A DNA stretch of 64,000 nt from Tipula vernalis (GCA_958295665.1 OY282560.1:268375315-268439314); one strand, 5' to 3'; counted from the stretch's first letter, positions 22,396-35,099 are shown. Notes: generated from the letters alone by a model not told the origin. Program-made: numbers and translations.

Positions 22396-24785
22396 CACTC
22401 TGCGAAATAGCTATATGGGACAAAGTAATCTGTACTGTTTTCTTCAAAAGCATTTCGCTGATTTTGTTTTATATTGTATGGAAAATTTTGTCAATGCTTA
22501 CTCAACAAACTGAAGTTAAAATATCCATTCGTCTCTTTCTCGCAATACTGTTATGTTGATTTGTTGTTTTTAACAACCGCCAGTTAATGGAAATAGCTAT
22601 ATGGGACAAGTGCGTTGTTGATTATTAAATCTTTTTATTTTTAATTTTAATATTTTTTTTTTTTTGTTATTATTTTTTCCCTAATAAAAAAAATAAGGTA
22701 ACTTAATTATTGCTTACTTCCATTAAAAATGTAATTTTTTTAATGCCTCAAAATCAATTTTTAAAGAATAATGCCACGAGGAACGCAACTTTCGGCCGAT
22801 GAACAGGATCGAATGCTTAAGGAAATCTGGTGCTACCATTCTTCAGATAGCCACAAAACTAAATAGAAACAAAAATACAATCAACGTTTTAAAAAATCCC
22901 CAAACATATGGGACAGTGAAAAGACCAGGACCAAAGCCTAAAGTTGACGAAAGAGGTAAAAGGGAAATAAGGCGCCTTGCAGTCAGGAAAAATTTCAGTC
23001 CATCCCAAATAAAACGTGATTTGTGTCTCAACGTCACTAAACGAAGGATACAACAGATTTTAACAGAGGATATTAATCTGATATATCAGAAGCGGTTGCG
23101 TAAACCTAAACTGCTGCCACGCCATAAATTAGCGGGAATGTAATTTGCTGAGAAATTTAAATTTCGGAATGAAGAGTGGCGATCAATCATTTTTTCGGAT
23201 GAAAAAAAAATTAATTTTTACGGACCAGATGGATGCCAGAATTACTGGCGAGATGTTCGTGAGTCACCTCAAATACGTCATTCCCGCAACTTTCAAGGAG
23301 GGTCACTTTTGACATGGGGTGGTTTCTGCTATCGGGGCAAGACCCAAATTTGTTTTGTTTCCCATCAAATGAATGTGGAGAAGTATGTGCAGTTATTAGA
23401 TGGCACTTTAATAAATTTGGGGGAGGAAATGTTCGGTGAAAGTTGGACATTTCAGCCGGATAATGCGCCTATTCATGCTTCTAAGTGCACCAAGAATTTT
23501 TTTCAATCACGAAATATTCCAGTATTGATGTGTCCTGCTGTTACTCCGGACTTAAATCCAGTGAAAAATCTGTGGAGCATCCTTAGCCAGTGAGTCTACA
23601 AAAATGGACGTCAATTAAATACTTTAGCGGAGCTTAAGACAGTTATTCAAGAAGAATGGACAAAAATTGACGTTTCTGTTCTCCAAACTTTAACAAACTC
23701 ATTGCCACGTCGATTGATGGATGTTATTAATAACAAGGGGATTTATACCAACTATAATGCCTCAATTCCACTGTGAATCAAAGTTTGTCAGTAAAAATAA
23801 CTTGAGATAAAAATATAAAATCGGTGGTTGTGTGAACGAGACACACAACGGAGTCAGTCAAGTTTTTACTTACAAAAAATGTGTATCTGTGTTAGTGCAC
23901 TGAGGTCGAAATTAAAAAAAAGTATCAAATCGAGAATATTTTATGGCAGTCCAACTAATACACGTACATAAATATTGCGTACAGATGTTTGGTATTTTTA
24001 TGGGAAAGATTTTTTTTAATTTTGTATTTTATTACGGAAACAATTTGAATAAAACAATTCTGATATGAGTATTAATAATAATTAAATTTTTAGATTATTT
24101 TGAAACGTGAAAATAATCAAATTAACACTAATACTTCATTTATCTAATAATTTTTGGTTATTCTAGGTTATGTTTTGGTTTGCTGTCAAAGCACTAAGGA
24201 AATTTTAAAGTTTGCAATTTTTATGGTAAAGTCTAATGTGTGATCGAAAATATTCGAAAAAATAATTCTGATGTGAGCATTAATAATAATAAATTTTTTA
24301 GATTATTTTGAATCGTAAAAATACTCGAATTAACACTAATTCATAATTTTTTTAAATAATTCTTGGTTATGTTTTTGTTTGCTGTCAAGATGTATCCATA
24401 AAATTTGCTATACAAAAAAACAATAACAAAATACTTTGTCTTTGTCTCCCTGATGGATTATTTTTTTTGTCTTCTTCCAACTTCAAGTCAGCTCAGTCAA
24501 TTTTTCACAGTGGAATAGGGGCTTTAAAGTTCACTTATTGTTAGTATTTTTGTATTACAGAATAAAATAAATGTATTTTAAGTTTTGTCCCATATAGTTA
24601 TTTCCTTCGACCAATGAGAATAAACTGTTATCAATAACGGTACAATGAAAACTAACCGAATTGAAATCTACATGCCCTCTGCATCGGCAAATATGTATTT
24701 TGATGTAAATGAAAATAAAATAAGAGTTTGTTTATTAAAAAAATAAAAAAAAATTAACTGTCCCATATAGCTATTTCGCAGAGTG
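22396..24785 (+). mobile_element. Complete Tc1-like element with IR/DR ends, 2390 bp
   Basis: Perfect 27-bp terminal inverted repeats (22396-22422 and 24759-24785) are flanked by TA at 22394-22395 and 24786-24787. Inside each end a second copy of about 20 bp of the repeat lies about 190 bp in (22589-22608; 24586-24605, one mismatch), in the same orientation as its outer copy. This is the IR/DR layout known from Sleeping Beauty-type elements, where transposase binds both copies. The transposase lies at 22771-23776. The ends look fresher than the coding region. Confidence 0.93.
22771..23776 (+). pseudogene. Tc1-like DD34E transposase, catalytic Glu replaced
   Basis: Starts at ATG 22771 (MPRGTQLSADEQDR). 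A frame change near 22815 leads into the DNA-binding domain (SGATILQIATKLNRNKNTI, then KRPGPKPKVDERGKREI, 22799-23143). A TAA stop follows LAGM at 23143. The catalytic domain continues with IIFSDEKKINFYG (first Asp), WTFQPDNAPIHAS (second Asp) and TPDLNPVKNLW, where the expected glutamate is lysine. The spacing from the second Asp to that position is 34 residues, the DD34E class. A TGA at about 23592 interrupts the C-terminal part, which ends near 23776. The frame change, two stops and the lost Glu make it inactive, though its intact ends could be mobilised by a related transposase. Confidence 0.88.
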
Positions 24786-24911
24786 TAGTGTTGTGCGTAC
24801 GTACGATCGAATTTAAAAATAGTGCAAAAATTAAATTTCTGCTATTAAAATGGAAATAACAAAAAATTATTGGCTTAGAGTTAGCTGCAAAAATAGGCTG
24901 AGATAGTTTTT

Positions 24912-25505
24912 GTGATAGCGATTCTAGTGACTCAGACGACGAAAAGCAGAAAAACAGTAACCCTAAAAATATGTTGGTTTTTTGAAAATACTGTGTGTAA
25001 ACTGAATGACACTCAGTTTAAATCACATTTTCGATTATTGCCGAGTACGTTTGAACTACTCTATCAAAATATATTATTTATTGAATCAAAAAATATTGAT
25101 CTGTCGCGTGGCCAGCCTGTTTCAGGTAAACAATTTAATATATAGTTTGTATATTGTCTTGTAATATTAAATCATATTTGTGTACCTGGATTTTATTATG
25201 GATCTGTATCGGATAGTTTCGGGGTTTCTATCTATGCATGTTGGAAGGCATTATTTGATATTTTAAAAATAAATCAGGAAAAAATAATTATTACGAGAAA
25301 GGTCGCGAGATATTGCCAATAATTTTCTTGAGAGGACGAAATTTTCAGGTAAAACTATTTTACAAAAATCATGAAATATGTTAATAATACTCAAAATTAA
25401 TTTTTAGGGATCATTGGTTGTATTGACGGATCCCATATTGTTTGCGCAACCGCAGACCACACAAAGGTTCCTGAAAATAAACAAAACAAACCCACAAAGA
25501 ACCAA
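24912..25505 (+). pseudogene. PIF/Harbinger transposase 2, N-terminal half
   Basis: An acidic serine-rich leader (SDSSDSDDEKQKN) precedes NDTQFKSHFRLLPSTFELL, a typical Harbinger N-terminal helix region. After an intron-like gap the sequence GIIGCIDGSHIVCA at about 25408-25450 carries the first catalytic aspartate. The reading then runs into BEL element 1 at about 25505. Several frame changes are present. The rest of the core is at 30188-30702. Confidence 0.7.
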
Positions 25506-25600
25506 TGAAGAAAATTAATTTCAGCTGTTTATTTATCTGAATAACAGCTGATCATCACAAATTTCATCTCCAGTTCGTTGTTCGTTCATTATATCCTTAA
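25506..25600 (+). repeat. BEL element 1, 5' LTR remnant
   Basis: About 95 bp aligning with 29441-29536, ctccagttcgttgttcgttc being the longest shared block. The remaining LTR is deleted. Confidence 0.75.
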
Positions 25601-25603
25601 TTG

Positions 25604-28600
25604 TGCCATGGAGGACATCATACATTGTTGCATGCGAACCATGCTGAAACACAACCCGGTTACACTAAAGCATTAACATATCTGTCACTAAATAAAGCAG
25701 TGACAGAAGTACCTACAATAACAAACAATGGCGAATCTTTGAATTCTATCACCAACCAGACGAATAATACATAAGTTATGCATTCACTCTTCGCATCACC
25801 AACCACGGTACTACGGAGAACTCCAGCCATATCGAGCGCTATTGGATTCTGGGTCACAATCGTCATTCGTGACAGAATCTTGCGCTAAACGCCTAGACTT
25901 AAAGCGAAGTCAAGCTTCCACAACCATTTACGGTCTAGCATCCACTTCAGCTGGAACAACAACGAGGAAGGTTGATATGACAATTCATTCACGGGTGGAT
26001 AAACATTACACTCTTAATATATCATGTCATGTCATAAACAATATTACAAACTTGTTACCCACGAAACATATCATATATAACAACAATCAGACTGCGGGAT
26101 TTGAACTAGCAGAGCCACAATTTTCTACCCCTAACAAAGTTGATATACTTCTAGGAGTCGATATATTTTTTAAAATATTAAAATGTCCCAGTATCAACCG
26201 GTTCCAACTTTCACACCACCATCGAACCAGCCGTCAGATCAGCGGAAAACGACATTCACCGTTTACTGCACAAATTTTGGGAAGTTGAGGAAGTAGCAGA
26301 GCCGGCGAAACATGCAGTATCCAAACATCCACTACGAGAAAACAACCATAAAGATATCTGATGGTCGATTTGTTGTCAGATTACCGTTTAAGGACCCGAG
26401 GCTATCACTAGGCAGTTCATATAAAGCTGCAAATAAGAGATTGCTATCGATGGAGAGCAAATTTCTAAAAATGACAGAATTCTTTGAGTCATATAAATCG
26501 TTCATGACCGAGTATATTACATTGGGTCACATGACTTGCGTACCGCCGCAGCAGATTCCAGAACTAGATGACGATAAATATTATGTTCCAGATCATGCAG
26601 TCATCAAAGCCAGTAGCACGACCACTAAACTAAGAGTCGTGTTTGATGCGTCATGCAAAACGAGCTCACAAGTGTCACTCAACGACATAATACAAATTGG
26701 CCCAAATATTCAGACCGATTTGACCACGATTCTCCTGGATTTTCGCCGACCTGCAGTTGTCATAGTCGCGGACGTGGAAAAAATGTATCGGCAAACTGAT
26801 GTGAATCCTGACGATGCAAACTATCAACTAATTTTGTGGCGTGAGAATCCGACAGAACAGCCAAGGGTATATAGATTAAATACCATCACATACGACACTG
26901 CTTGTGCACCATATTTAGCAGTTAACACTCTTCAAAAACCACTGATTAAGAACAATTTTTACATTGATGATTTGCTCACTGGCTGCGACAGTATTATCGA
27001 AGCAGTTCAAGTCAAGGACCAAATAAGTGGAAATCGAACTCTCATGAATTTTTGAATACATTTTCACAAGAACAAATTGACACCACACCAAAATTAATTG
27101 AAGACGATGAGACAGTTAAACCACTAGGAATCGTTTGGAATTCCGAAACCGATACATTTTCGTTCAGAGTGCAACAAGACAGGAACAGAGTCAGGTGGAC
27201 TAAACGTAAAATACTTTCCACTGCATCAAAGGTATACGATCCAATGGGTTGGCTTGCCCCAACAATTATTTTGTTTAAAATGATACTTCAGAAGATATGG
27301 CTGCTGAAAGTCGAATGGGACGAAAACTTACCCAGTCACATCATAAATTCCTGGCAGAATATTTACCAATCACTTCCGGCGCTAGAAAAACTACAAATTC
27401 CCAGGTGTCTGACGTCAATAACCAAGCCGAATTCCATTCAACTTCACGCATTCTGTGACGCATCGGAAGCTGCTTATGGTTGCGTCATTTATGTAAGAGC
27501 AGTAAATGAGTTTGGGGAGCTATCTATCAAGATGGTATGTGCTAAAAGTAAAGTAGCCCCAATAAAGCAAATAACACTTCCCAGATTGGAGCTATGCGGC
27601 GCAGTTCTTCTTTGCAAAACTGTAAGCTCTTGCATTAAATCCCTACAAGTCGAACCAATAAATGTATTTGCATGAACGGACTCTATGATATTTCTCCATT
27701 GGATATCCGACGTTCCACGAAAATGAAAGAATTTCACAGGCAATCGAACCTCGTTTATACTCGAATCCATCTCGCGAAGGCAATGGCATCATGTCCCGTC
27801 GAAACAAAATCCTGCTGATGTCATTTCGAGAGGTGTAAAACCCGAAGAATCAATAAATTCCAACTTTGGTGGAATGGACCATATTGGCTACGAGAATCCG
27901 AACATAGCTGGCCAACAATCCCATCATTCCCAATATCAGCTCAAGATTTGGTCATAGAAGAGTGGCCAAAATATATCAACGTCTTGACTGAAATAACCAA
28001 CGAAGATAACATTGTAACCAATTTCCTCTTGATTCAAACTGCGTAAAATAATGGCCTACATTTTGAGAATTGGACGAGCAAATCAAAGGAGGAATAACAA
28101 TTCATTGATCACTACATTCGAGATGCAAGAAGCTGAACGGGTAATCATTCGGAATATCCAGAAACTAGAATTTCATAATGAAATTTCGATTCTCAACAAG
28201 GCATGTTCGTTACCAGTAAAAAATCAACTGTCAACATTAGATCCCTTCATAGATGTAGATCGATTATTACAAGTTGGAGGACGATTAAAAGAATCAGCGT
28301 TGAAATATTCGACAATACATCCAGTCATTTTACCCAAAACTCATAAAATTTGTGAATTAATTGTTCGGGAAGTTCACTTAAATAATATGCACGCTGGTAA
28401 TTCGCTAATACTTATCCGTAACCAATATTGGATGATAGGCGCACGGTACATCATAAAAAATTCCGTAAAATTCTTTACCGTTTGTATCCGTTACCGACTC
28501 CACAAAACAGAGCAGAAAAAAACCAATTTACCTGCAGCAAGATGTAATCAGAACAGACCATTTTCAAAAACAGGACTCGATTATGCTGGTCCACTGTATA

Positions 28601-29427
28601 TTAAGACCAGCAAACGAAAAAACACTCCGGTGCATCTTGAAGTCGTAGGCAGTCTGAATACCGAATCATTTTTGGCGGCGCTTAAACGATTTATATCACG
28701 ACGTGGAGTTCCCGAAGAAATTTGGTGCGATAACGGGTCCAATTTTGTTGGTGCCAACAGAGAACTGCAGCGGCTGAAGTCTCAAATCATTGATCAGACA
28801 ATCAATACACTAATCTCTGTTTTTTTATTACAGAAAAATTTCACATTCCATTTTAACCCACCACACGCTCCGCACTTTGGCGGACTATGGGAGGCGTTGG
28901 TAAAATCCTTCAAGTATCACCTGAAGAGGGTTACGAATACCAACCTCACATTCGAGGAGTTAACCATACTGGTCATCCAAATTGAAGGTCTACTCAATTC
29001 GAGACCATTATGTAGAATAACTGATGACCCAACCGACATGGAAGTCCTAACTCCTGCACACTTTATAGTTGGTGAATCATTGACAACAATTCCAGAGCCC
29101 AGTTTGGAAGAGGTGCCATTTAACCATCTGTCCAAATGGCAAAATATCCAACAGCGCCTTCAAGGGTTTTGGAAAAGATGGCACCGCGACTATTTAACCT
29201 CAATACAGCAGCGGTACAAATGGAAGGAGACAACCCATACATTTGAAATCAATGACGTTGTTTTAATACGAGAAGATAACTTGTACCCCAGCCAATGGAT
29301 GATGGGCAGAATAACAAGTGTTCACCCGGGCAGCGATGGTGTCATCAGGGTAGCAACAGTGAAAACAGCAAAGGGAGAAGTAAAACGTCCTCTCACTAAA
29401 CTCATAAAACTACCACTTAAGGAATAA
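25604..29427 (+). pseudogene. BEL/Pao gag-end and pol polyprotein
   Basis: Domains in order: the last gag zinc knuckle (CHGGHHTLLH at 25604); aspartic protease with LDSGSQSSFVTE at 25842 and LLGVDIFF; reverse transcriptase (26312-27055) with VFDASCKTSS, VADVEKMYRQ and the YIDD active site at 26960-26971; the Pao-type connection and RNase H region (27052-27675: YDPMGWLAPT, LHAFCDASEAAYG, TLPRLELCGA); then integrase (28051-29427). The integrase shows TGLDYAGP, WCDNGSNFVGA and GGLWEALVKSFKYH, its likely D,D,E residues, and a DUF5641-type tail (NDVVLIREDNLYPSQWMMG). Breaks include stops at about 26289, 27053 and 27673, a deletion before the YIDD block, and about 20 residues lost after KTSKRKNTP. 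It is inactive. Confidence 0.88.
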
Positions 29428-29437
29428 AATCACTTAA

Positions 29438-30187
29438 GTTAAGAAAATAAATTCCGGCTGTTTACTTATCTGAACCACAGCTGATCATCACGAATTTCAT
29501 CTCCAGTTCGTTGTTCGTTCATCATATCCACAATTACACCCATGTTACCTGTAAGCTGTAATTATAATCATATGTCAATTTTTATTCTTAAATTAATACC
29601 CAAATTTGCATTATATAACTTACCTCTTTAATATTTTGACAGAATAATTATTTATTTACACTCATTTGACATCTGCCTACTGACAATTAAAGTAATTAAT
29701 CATTTAAATATCAAAAAGTAGATGTCATTAGAACATAATTGTCAAATTTGTAAATTTAGAAAATGTTGTTTTTTTTTCTTCTGTGCTGGAAAAATCTCTC
29801 GAAGTGTTCACACCTAAAATAAATAAAAGAAATTATAAAAACCTAAAGTCTAAATAAAGTTAAAACGTGTTTTGAATATTACCTAAATTACCTGGATATC
29901 CAAACCACCGCATCGTTAATATTACCACAGCTCTCTCCCCGGACACGGAAAAATTTTTTAACAACACTTGGATTCAGCACTAATTTGGAATAAATGAACA
30001 GTGAATCCCCCAATTGAACAGTGAATCACCCGAATTTTTGAACCATCAAAGAAGTGTCCCCAAGAAGTAACGAGTGGCATTAAAATCAACGCGGCCCGTC
30101 GAGCGCTACTTATCCCATAAACACATATAGCTATCGCTGCAGCAAAATATTATCCTAATTCCTACGTCAACAGAAAAAAGTTCCATT
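29438..30187 (+). repeat. BEL element 1, probable 3' LTR
   Basis: Starts right after the pol stop, as usual for BEL elements. Its first 96 bp match the 5' stub. The rest has no partner in the window, so the right border is inferred from the point where the Harbinger coding sequence resumes. Confidence 0.55.
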
Positions 30188-30702
30188 CTGTTTTACTACA
30201 ATCGATATGCGATGATGGAGCTTGTTTTACGGACTGCTATGCGGGTGAGGCAGGGTCTATTCATGACTCATGCCTTTTCCGCCGTTCTAATTTGTATAGA
30301 AAGATTTCAAATGGTATGTAAATTACAAAATATAAGTAAATTATCTATAAATTACCTCTAATATTTGGTTTAATTGTAGGTTGAATAATAATTCCGCCAG
30401 GCCATCATATGGTAGGCGATTTGGGATATGCCCTAAAGCCTTACTTAATGACTCCTTTTAAAAACATCGGCAGATTATCGACATAGCAAAACGTTTACAA
30501 CAAGGCACATGCTTCTGCCAGAATAGTTATTGAACGGGCTTTTGGACTTCTTAAAGGCAGATTTAGGCGGCTAAACAGATTAACCATTAGGCGGCCGGAT
30601 TATATCCCATTAATAATTATGTCCTCGTGCATATTGACAACAGCACAAGGCAACACCGATGATAACTTAAAGCGAAATAATATTTTAAGAATACTTAATT
30701 TA
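30188..30702 (+). pseudogene. PIF/Harbinger transposase 2, C-terminal half
   Basis: Opens with CDDGACFTDCYAGEAGSIHDS, the segment expected directly after the part interrupted at 25505. A probable intron lies at about 30312-30378. After it comes VGDLGYALKPYLMTP (second catalytic Asp) and ARIVIERAFGLLKGRFRRL (the Glu). It ends ILRILNL with TAA near 30702. One stop lies near 30487. With the Asp at 24912-25505, all three catalytic residues survive in this copy. Confidence 0.75.
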
Positions 30703-30879
30703 TAAACTATAGGATTTCATTATAAAATTTATTATATTTTTCATTTTAATTCATAATTCAGTTACATATATAAATAAACTTAAAGCTAAACTGAAACATA
30801 ATTAATTAAATTTTTTCAATTAATTTTTGGAATAAATCCAAAAATATGGTTTTGGCATCTTCGGTTAGTTTACGTTTCC

Positions 30880-31390
30880 GTTGCAGCACAGAAGTAGTAG
30901 TAGTGGTGGGTGTTAGGTTACTTCAATTATATCATCGAAGTCGAAATCTTCGAAATTTGCGCCAGTGACGACATGAGGCTTATTAATTTTGACGATGGAT
31001 TCATCGCTGGAACAAGTCGCCGGAGGATTGATTTCACGGCGGTTACTCAATACTTCCTCCATAAGGTCTAAAAATTCCCATTGTTTGTGGGAATTGCCGT
31101 TATTACCTTCCATTTCCCAATACACTGTTCACCAGTTATTTTTTTGCTTCTGGTTTTGGATATTTTTTCTGTAAATACAAATACAAAAAACATTGTAAAT
31201 TTCAATAATTAGAACTTAAAAAAAAATTACCGGCTATGTCGTCAAAAACTTTCTTTTTAGAGTATCGGGCGAACATTGTCGTACTCTGTAGTTTTTTGAT
31301 TTAAAACATTTTATAAATGATTGATTTTCGTTAGTACTTACTTTCATCAATTACGTTATTTTCCACAACACAAGTCTGCGATTCCATTAT
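30880..31390 (-). pseudogene. Harbinger 2 Myb/SANT-like accessory gene
   Basis: Minus strand. A possible start (MESQTCVVENN, near 31387) is followed by introns with gtaagt and gtaatt donors at about 31342 and 31233. The last exon (31166-30913) reads SHKQWEFLDLMEEVLSNRRE and ends in an acidic segment (FEDFDFDDIIEV). Harbinger elements carry such a second gene, whose product helps the transposase bind DNA and enter the nucleus. The DNA-binding domain itself is not clearly readable here and frames are broken, so the assignment rests largely on position and size. Confidence 0.45.
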
Positions 31391-32059
31391 TATTATTTAT
31401 ATTATTATTATTAATTATTACGTTTAATTTGTTTTTTAATTTTAAACGAGAATTACTTTTGTCATACGGCAATACACAAAACCAAACGACGAATCATTAT
31501 GACGCACTAAAAATATTCCATTCATTCTACCTTTTCATCAAGTACGAAAAGAACACGTTCGGAATGTCTATAATGAATTAAAAAAAAAAGTACAAAAAAG
31601 GAATAGAAGGAATGGAATGAATAAAACAACATTTTATTTGATTTTCGGAGCGTCCGGAATATTTGGAATGAAAAAAAAACACTGAAAGACTACCATAATT
31701 GATGCTTGGTGAAATACTTAGATATCGACGATATAGATTAAGCTGGTGCGTCCTGTGCATTTGTAGTTGGTCGACCTAACCTGACAGTCAACCTATTTTT
31801 GCCCACATATGAATAGTTTACATCACAATAAATATAGATTTAATTTAGAGCACACATAGTCTAATGTTCCAAACACACTACACCATGTTCATTGAATAAT
31901 TTTAAAACAATTTCTTTAAAGAAAATCAAGTATTGTATTCAGTGGTCAAGTTTTAAATTTAAAATGTATCGTTTTTTAAATAATAGAAGAAAAAATGAAT
32001 GCAACAAAAAATAATAATTAAACTAGCAACTCAGGACATAAGCTCTTGCGTGGGCAGAG
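31391..32059. other. Non-coding stretch
   Basis: AT-rich flank of the Harbinger element. No gene, RNA or clear terminal repeat is seen. Confidence 0.4.
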
Positions 32060-34600
32060 AAAGTCACCGAACAAATGTTGGAAGCCCCTTCAGCTGGCCC
32101 ACAGCTAAAAAGAGTAAGACCACAGGAGGAAAATCCTAAGATCGCCAAGAGAACGAAGCTCCAAGTTACCGGTATGAGGCGTTTTAGTGAGGTACTCAAG
32201 GATCAACTGTTTGACATGACAGTATCACGCTTGCCAATTGGAGAAAGGTGGAGGATTGTTGTTGCCGGTTGGCAACGCGGATTTACCAACGCACAACTGG
32301 AAAGTTGTCAAGCTCGAAGAGACAAAGACTGACTCTAGGTCAGCTGTTATTATTTTAAACAGGGAGTCAGTGACTGCACTGGAAAAAACCAATGGTTTAA
32401 TTAACTATGATTTCAGTGTAGTCACACTCAAGGTGGACAAGAAGGACGCGGACAAGCCGGAGGCACCGAGGTCAGCTTCGGACACTACCACTGTGCTTGA
32501 TGGCTCATCTGCAAGCGCGGAAGTAGCGGACGGCCAAGCGGAAACTCTTCACGGACACAGAGGTGTCAACGCCCACGAAGTGTTTAAAGGGGCTCTCAGA
32601 GGACTTTTTAACAGGGGAGGACTTTGCTTTTACTGTTGTGGAGAAGAGGCTGTAGAGATAACTTTGACATTTCTGCAAGTGAACTTTCACCACTCTATGG
32701 CTAGACTGATATCGTTCTAATCCAGGAATTTGAGTCACTGAAGACCGGGTGCTTGGGCTCAAGACTCCCTATTATAGAATAATCCATGCGAAAAAAGAAG
32801 GTAGGGTTCAGTCGTGCATTCTCATTAAAATTAATATAAGTTGTTTTCTGTTACCAAATTTCAGCAATGGACTTGTAGCAGTGGTTAGCATTGAGATCGA
32901 TAAACAAAACCTCTGGCTAATATCAGCTTACGTAGCTTATGATGAAATGGATATTCGACAAATCTCAGAAGCGTAAGGTTGGAGTCATCCTCTAGACCTC
33001 TTTGCAGGCGTAGCGGTAAATCTCGGCCACCACGGTGGTCCAAGGAGATTCAACAAGTACACCAAAAATGGAAAAGACTCTTCTAAAACAGCAAGGTAAA
33101 CAAAAGCCGCCATAGACTGGCATTCCTATGAGGAAGTCCTCTAAATTTAATAAATAGCAATTAAGAAGTGCCAAGAACAAATCTTGGAGACTATACTGTG
33201 GCAAAATTCAGCAGTCTTTGGAGATGTCTAAGCTACGCAAAGTACTGTCAGCTGGTCCTTCCACCCCAAGTTATTTTCAACGACCGGATGGGATATGGAC
33301 CACTAATAGTGCGGAATCGTTGAAACTTCTGCTGGAAACTCAATTTCCTAGTTGTTCCGAATCTGTACCTACCACATCAGTAGATAGTAGGACTAGTAGC
33401 CTTGCAGGCCAAATTATTAGCAGAAAAAATATCCTGTGGGCGATAAATAGTTTTAAAGCATATAAGTCGCCAGGACTCGATAGTATTAACCCTGCGGATA
33501 TTCAACAAACTACGGATCTAATCATTTCCTAGTTAGAGGTAATGTGCAAAGGCAGCCTAGAATAATTTCACATTCCTAATAAATGGACGGAAGTGAAGGT
33601 TTTTTTTATACCTAAGGCGGGAAAACGCTCACATTGCAATTCCAAAGACCTTAGACCGATTAGCTTGTCTTCTTTCCTTTTTAAAACACCAGAAGATTTG
33701 CAAGCAGAGGTTCGCCGCGGGTAGGCGTACTATCCCCTTGCTTTGGAACCTGGTCATAAATGACATGTTGCTGAGACTGGAGGACGGTGGCTTTAAAGTT
33801 GTTGCCTACGCGAATGATGTCGCTATTGGTGTCCTTGGAAAATATCCCGGTACCCTAAGGATCTTTCATTATGGGCCAATCGCTGTGTGTTAAATGTGGA
33901 CCCGCACAAAACCGATTTGGATTTATTCTCTAGGAAATATAAACTTCCTCATATCGATCCTCCCACTTTCAATGGGTTCAGCTTGACTTTTACAGATGAA
34001 GCGAAGTTTCTGGGTCTCGTTTTGGATAGCAAATTAAATTCGAAACCAAATATTCTGGAAAGGGTAAAGGTACGGTGGCACCATACTCTTGCAAAAATTC
34101 CATTTGGAAAGGATGGGGCCTGGAGGCCTCGCATGGTATATTGGCTTTATATTGCAGTAGTCAGATCCATTCTTTCGTATGGGGTAATCGTTTGGTGGCC
34201 TGCTTTGGACAAAACTGTCAACCAAAAGTTGTTGACGATGGTCCAGAGAACAATCTCTCTGTGGATCAGTGGTGCACTGAGAAGAACATCCACTCAGGCA
34301 CTGGAGATTCTGCTATTTTTACTCCTCTAGATATCTTGGGAAAACATTTGGCAGCTTGTACTTTCATACGACTGAAATCTACCTTAATCTGGACCTGCAA
34401 CAATACAGGGCACTCGTCTATACTGTGTAACAAAGAGATTCCCAAGACCACCGACTCTATTAAAAATTTTGGCAATGAACATGGGAAGACAAAAAAAATT
34501 ACCATCGAAGAAACTTTACTTTTGTTTACCATTAGATGTACAAATCTGGTGAAAAGATACAGGAAGATGCTGCATTAGAAGGTAAGTAGAAAAGTTAGTT
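32060..34600 (+). pseudogene. Loa/Jockey-type non-LTR retrotransposon, decayed
   Basis: An ORF1-like part (32075-32720: EAPSAGPQLKRVRPQEEN, WKVVKLEETKTDSRSAVI) precedes an endonuclease remnant (32749-32976: KKEGRVQSCILIK, LWLISAYVAYDEMD). The reverse transcriptase begins near 33218 (FKAYKSPGLDSINPADIQ, SKDLRPISLSSF). About 100 residues are then missing, and it resumes at LLWNLVINDMLLRLEDGGF. The polymerase box reads VVAYANDVAI (33801-33830), where YADD is expected, so one catalytic Asp is Asn. The thumb region follows (FLGLVLDSKLNSK, VRSILSYGVIVWWPALDK, 33887-34330), then an RNase H-like trace to about 34570. Many frame changes and stops. Clade placement is by overall feel of the motifs. Confidence 0.75.
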
Positions 34601-35099
34601 ACATACTTACCAAAATGTAGTGGCATTATTCACCTAAAAACGCTCGGCGTCAACGATTGTATTTAGAGGCAGTTTGACTTAAAAGACCAATTTTTAATGC
34701 TAGCATATTTTGAAAAATAACATCACTAAATGATTTATGTTCAAGTTTCAAAGTTGACCAAATGACTAAACCGGTGACACTATATTCTTTGAAACTTAAA
34801 GTGTACAATTTTTAATTTAGCTCAATTCCACCTACTGATGGTACGAATCCGAACGTGGATTAGAATCATACGTCTTTACCTCAATAATAGTAAAACATTT
34901 GAAAAAATACCTTACATAAGAAGAAAATATTAATTGAAGACCTGGGGAACGAATTTCTTCTCGATTACACGTATTTTTTAACTTTTTTGGGAAGTAACGT
35001 CTTATTTAAAATTTTATTCGACCCGAGCTACAAGCTTACAGTCTCAATTTTGCCAAATCTTATAAATACGTATTCTGATGTACTCAGAATCCTTTAGCC
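34601..35099. other. Non-coding or unreadable stretch
   Basis: No clear protein. The right part may be further decay of the gypsy fragment that follows on the minus strand. Confidence 0.35.

Larger units (their letters stand above)
25506..30187 (+). mobile_element. BEL/Pao element 1, gag-less, inside Harbinger 2
   Basis: A 5' LTR stub (25506-25600) matches 29441-29536 with about ten mismatches over 95 bp. The 3' LTR probably runs from about 29438, eleven bases after the pol stop, to near 30187 where the Harbinger coding sequence resumes. The 5' LTR stub runs straight into the zinc-knuckle end of gag, so one deletion removed most of the 5' LTR, the primer site and nearly all of gag. LTR divergence indicates an old insertion. 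A TG...CA border and target duplication could not be fixed. Confidence 0.75.
24788..31560. mobile_element. Two-gene Harbinger element 2, split by BEL element 1
   Basis: The transposase gene is in two plus-strand pieces (24912-25505 and 30188-30702). A Myb-like accessory gene on the minus strand at 30880-31390 converges on it, the usual Harbinger layout. BEL element 1 fills 25506-30187. The outer ends are uncertain. Weak inverted similarity between about 22320-22370 (left of the Tc1 element) and 31510-31560 would put the Tc1 element inside this Harbinger too. Confidence 0.6.

Noticed and set aside
22320..31560. Weak inverted similarity as Harbinger 2 termini
   Set aside because: Matching is patchy with gaps; not strong enough to place element ends.
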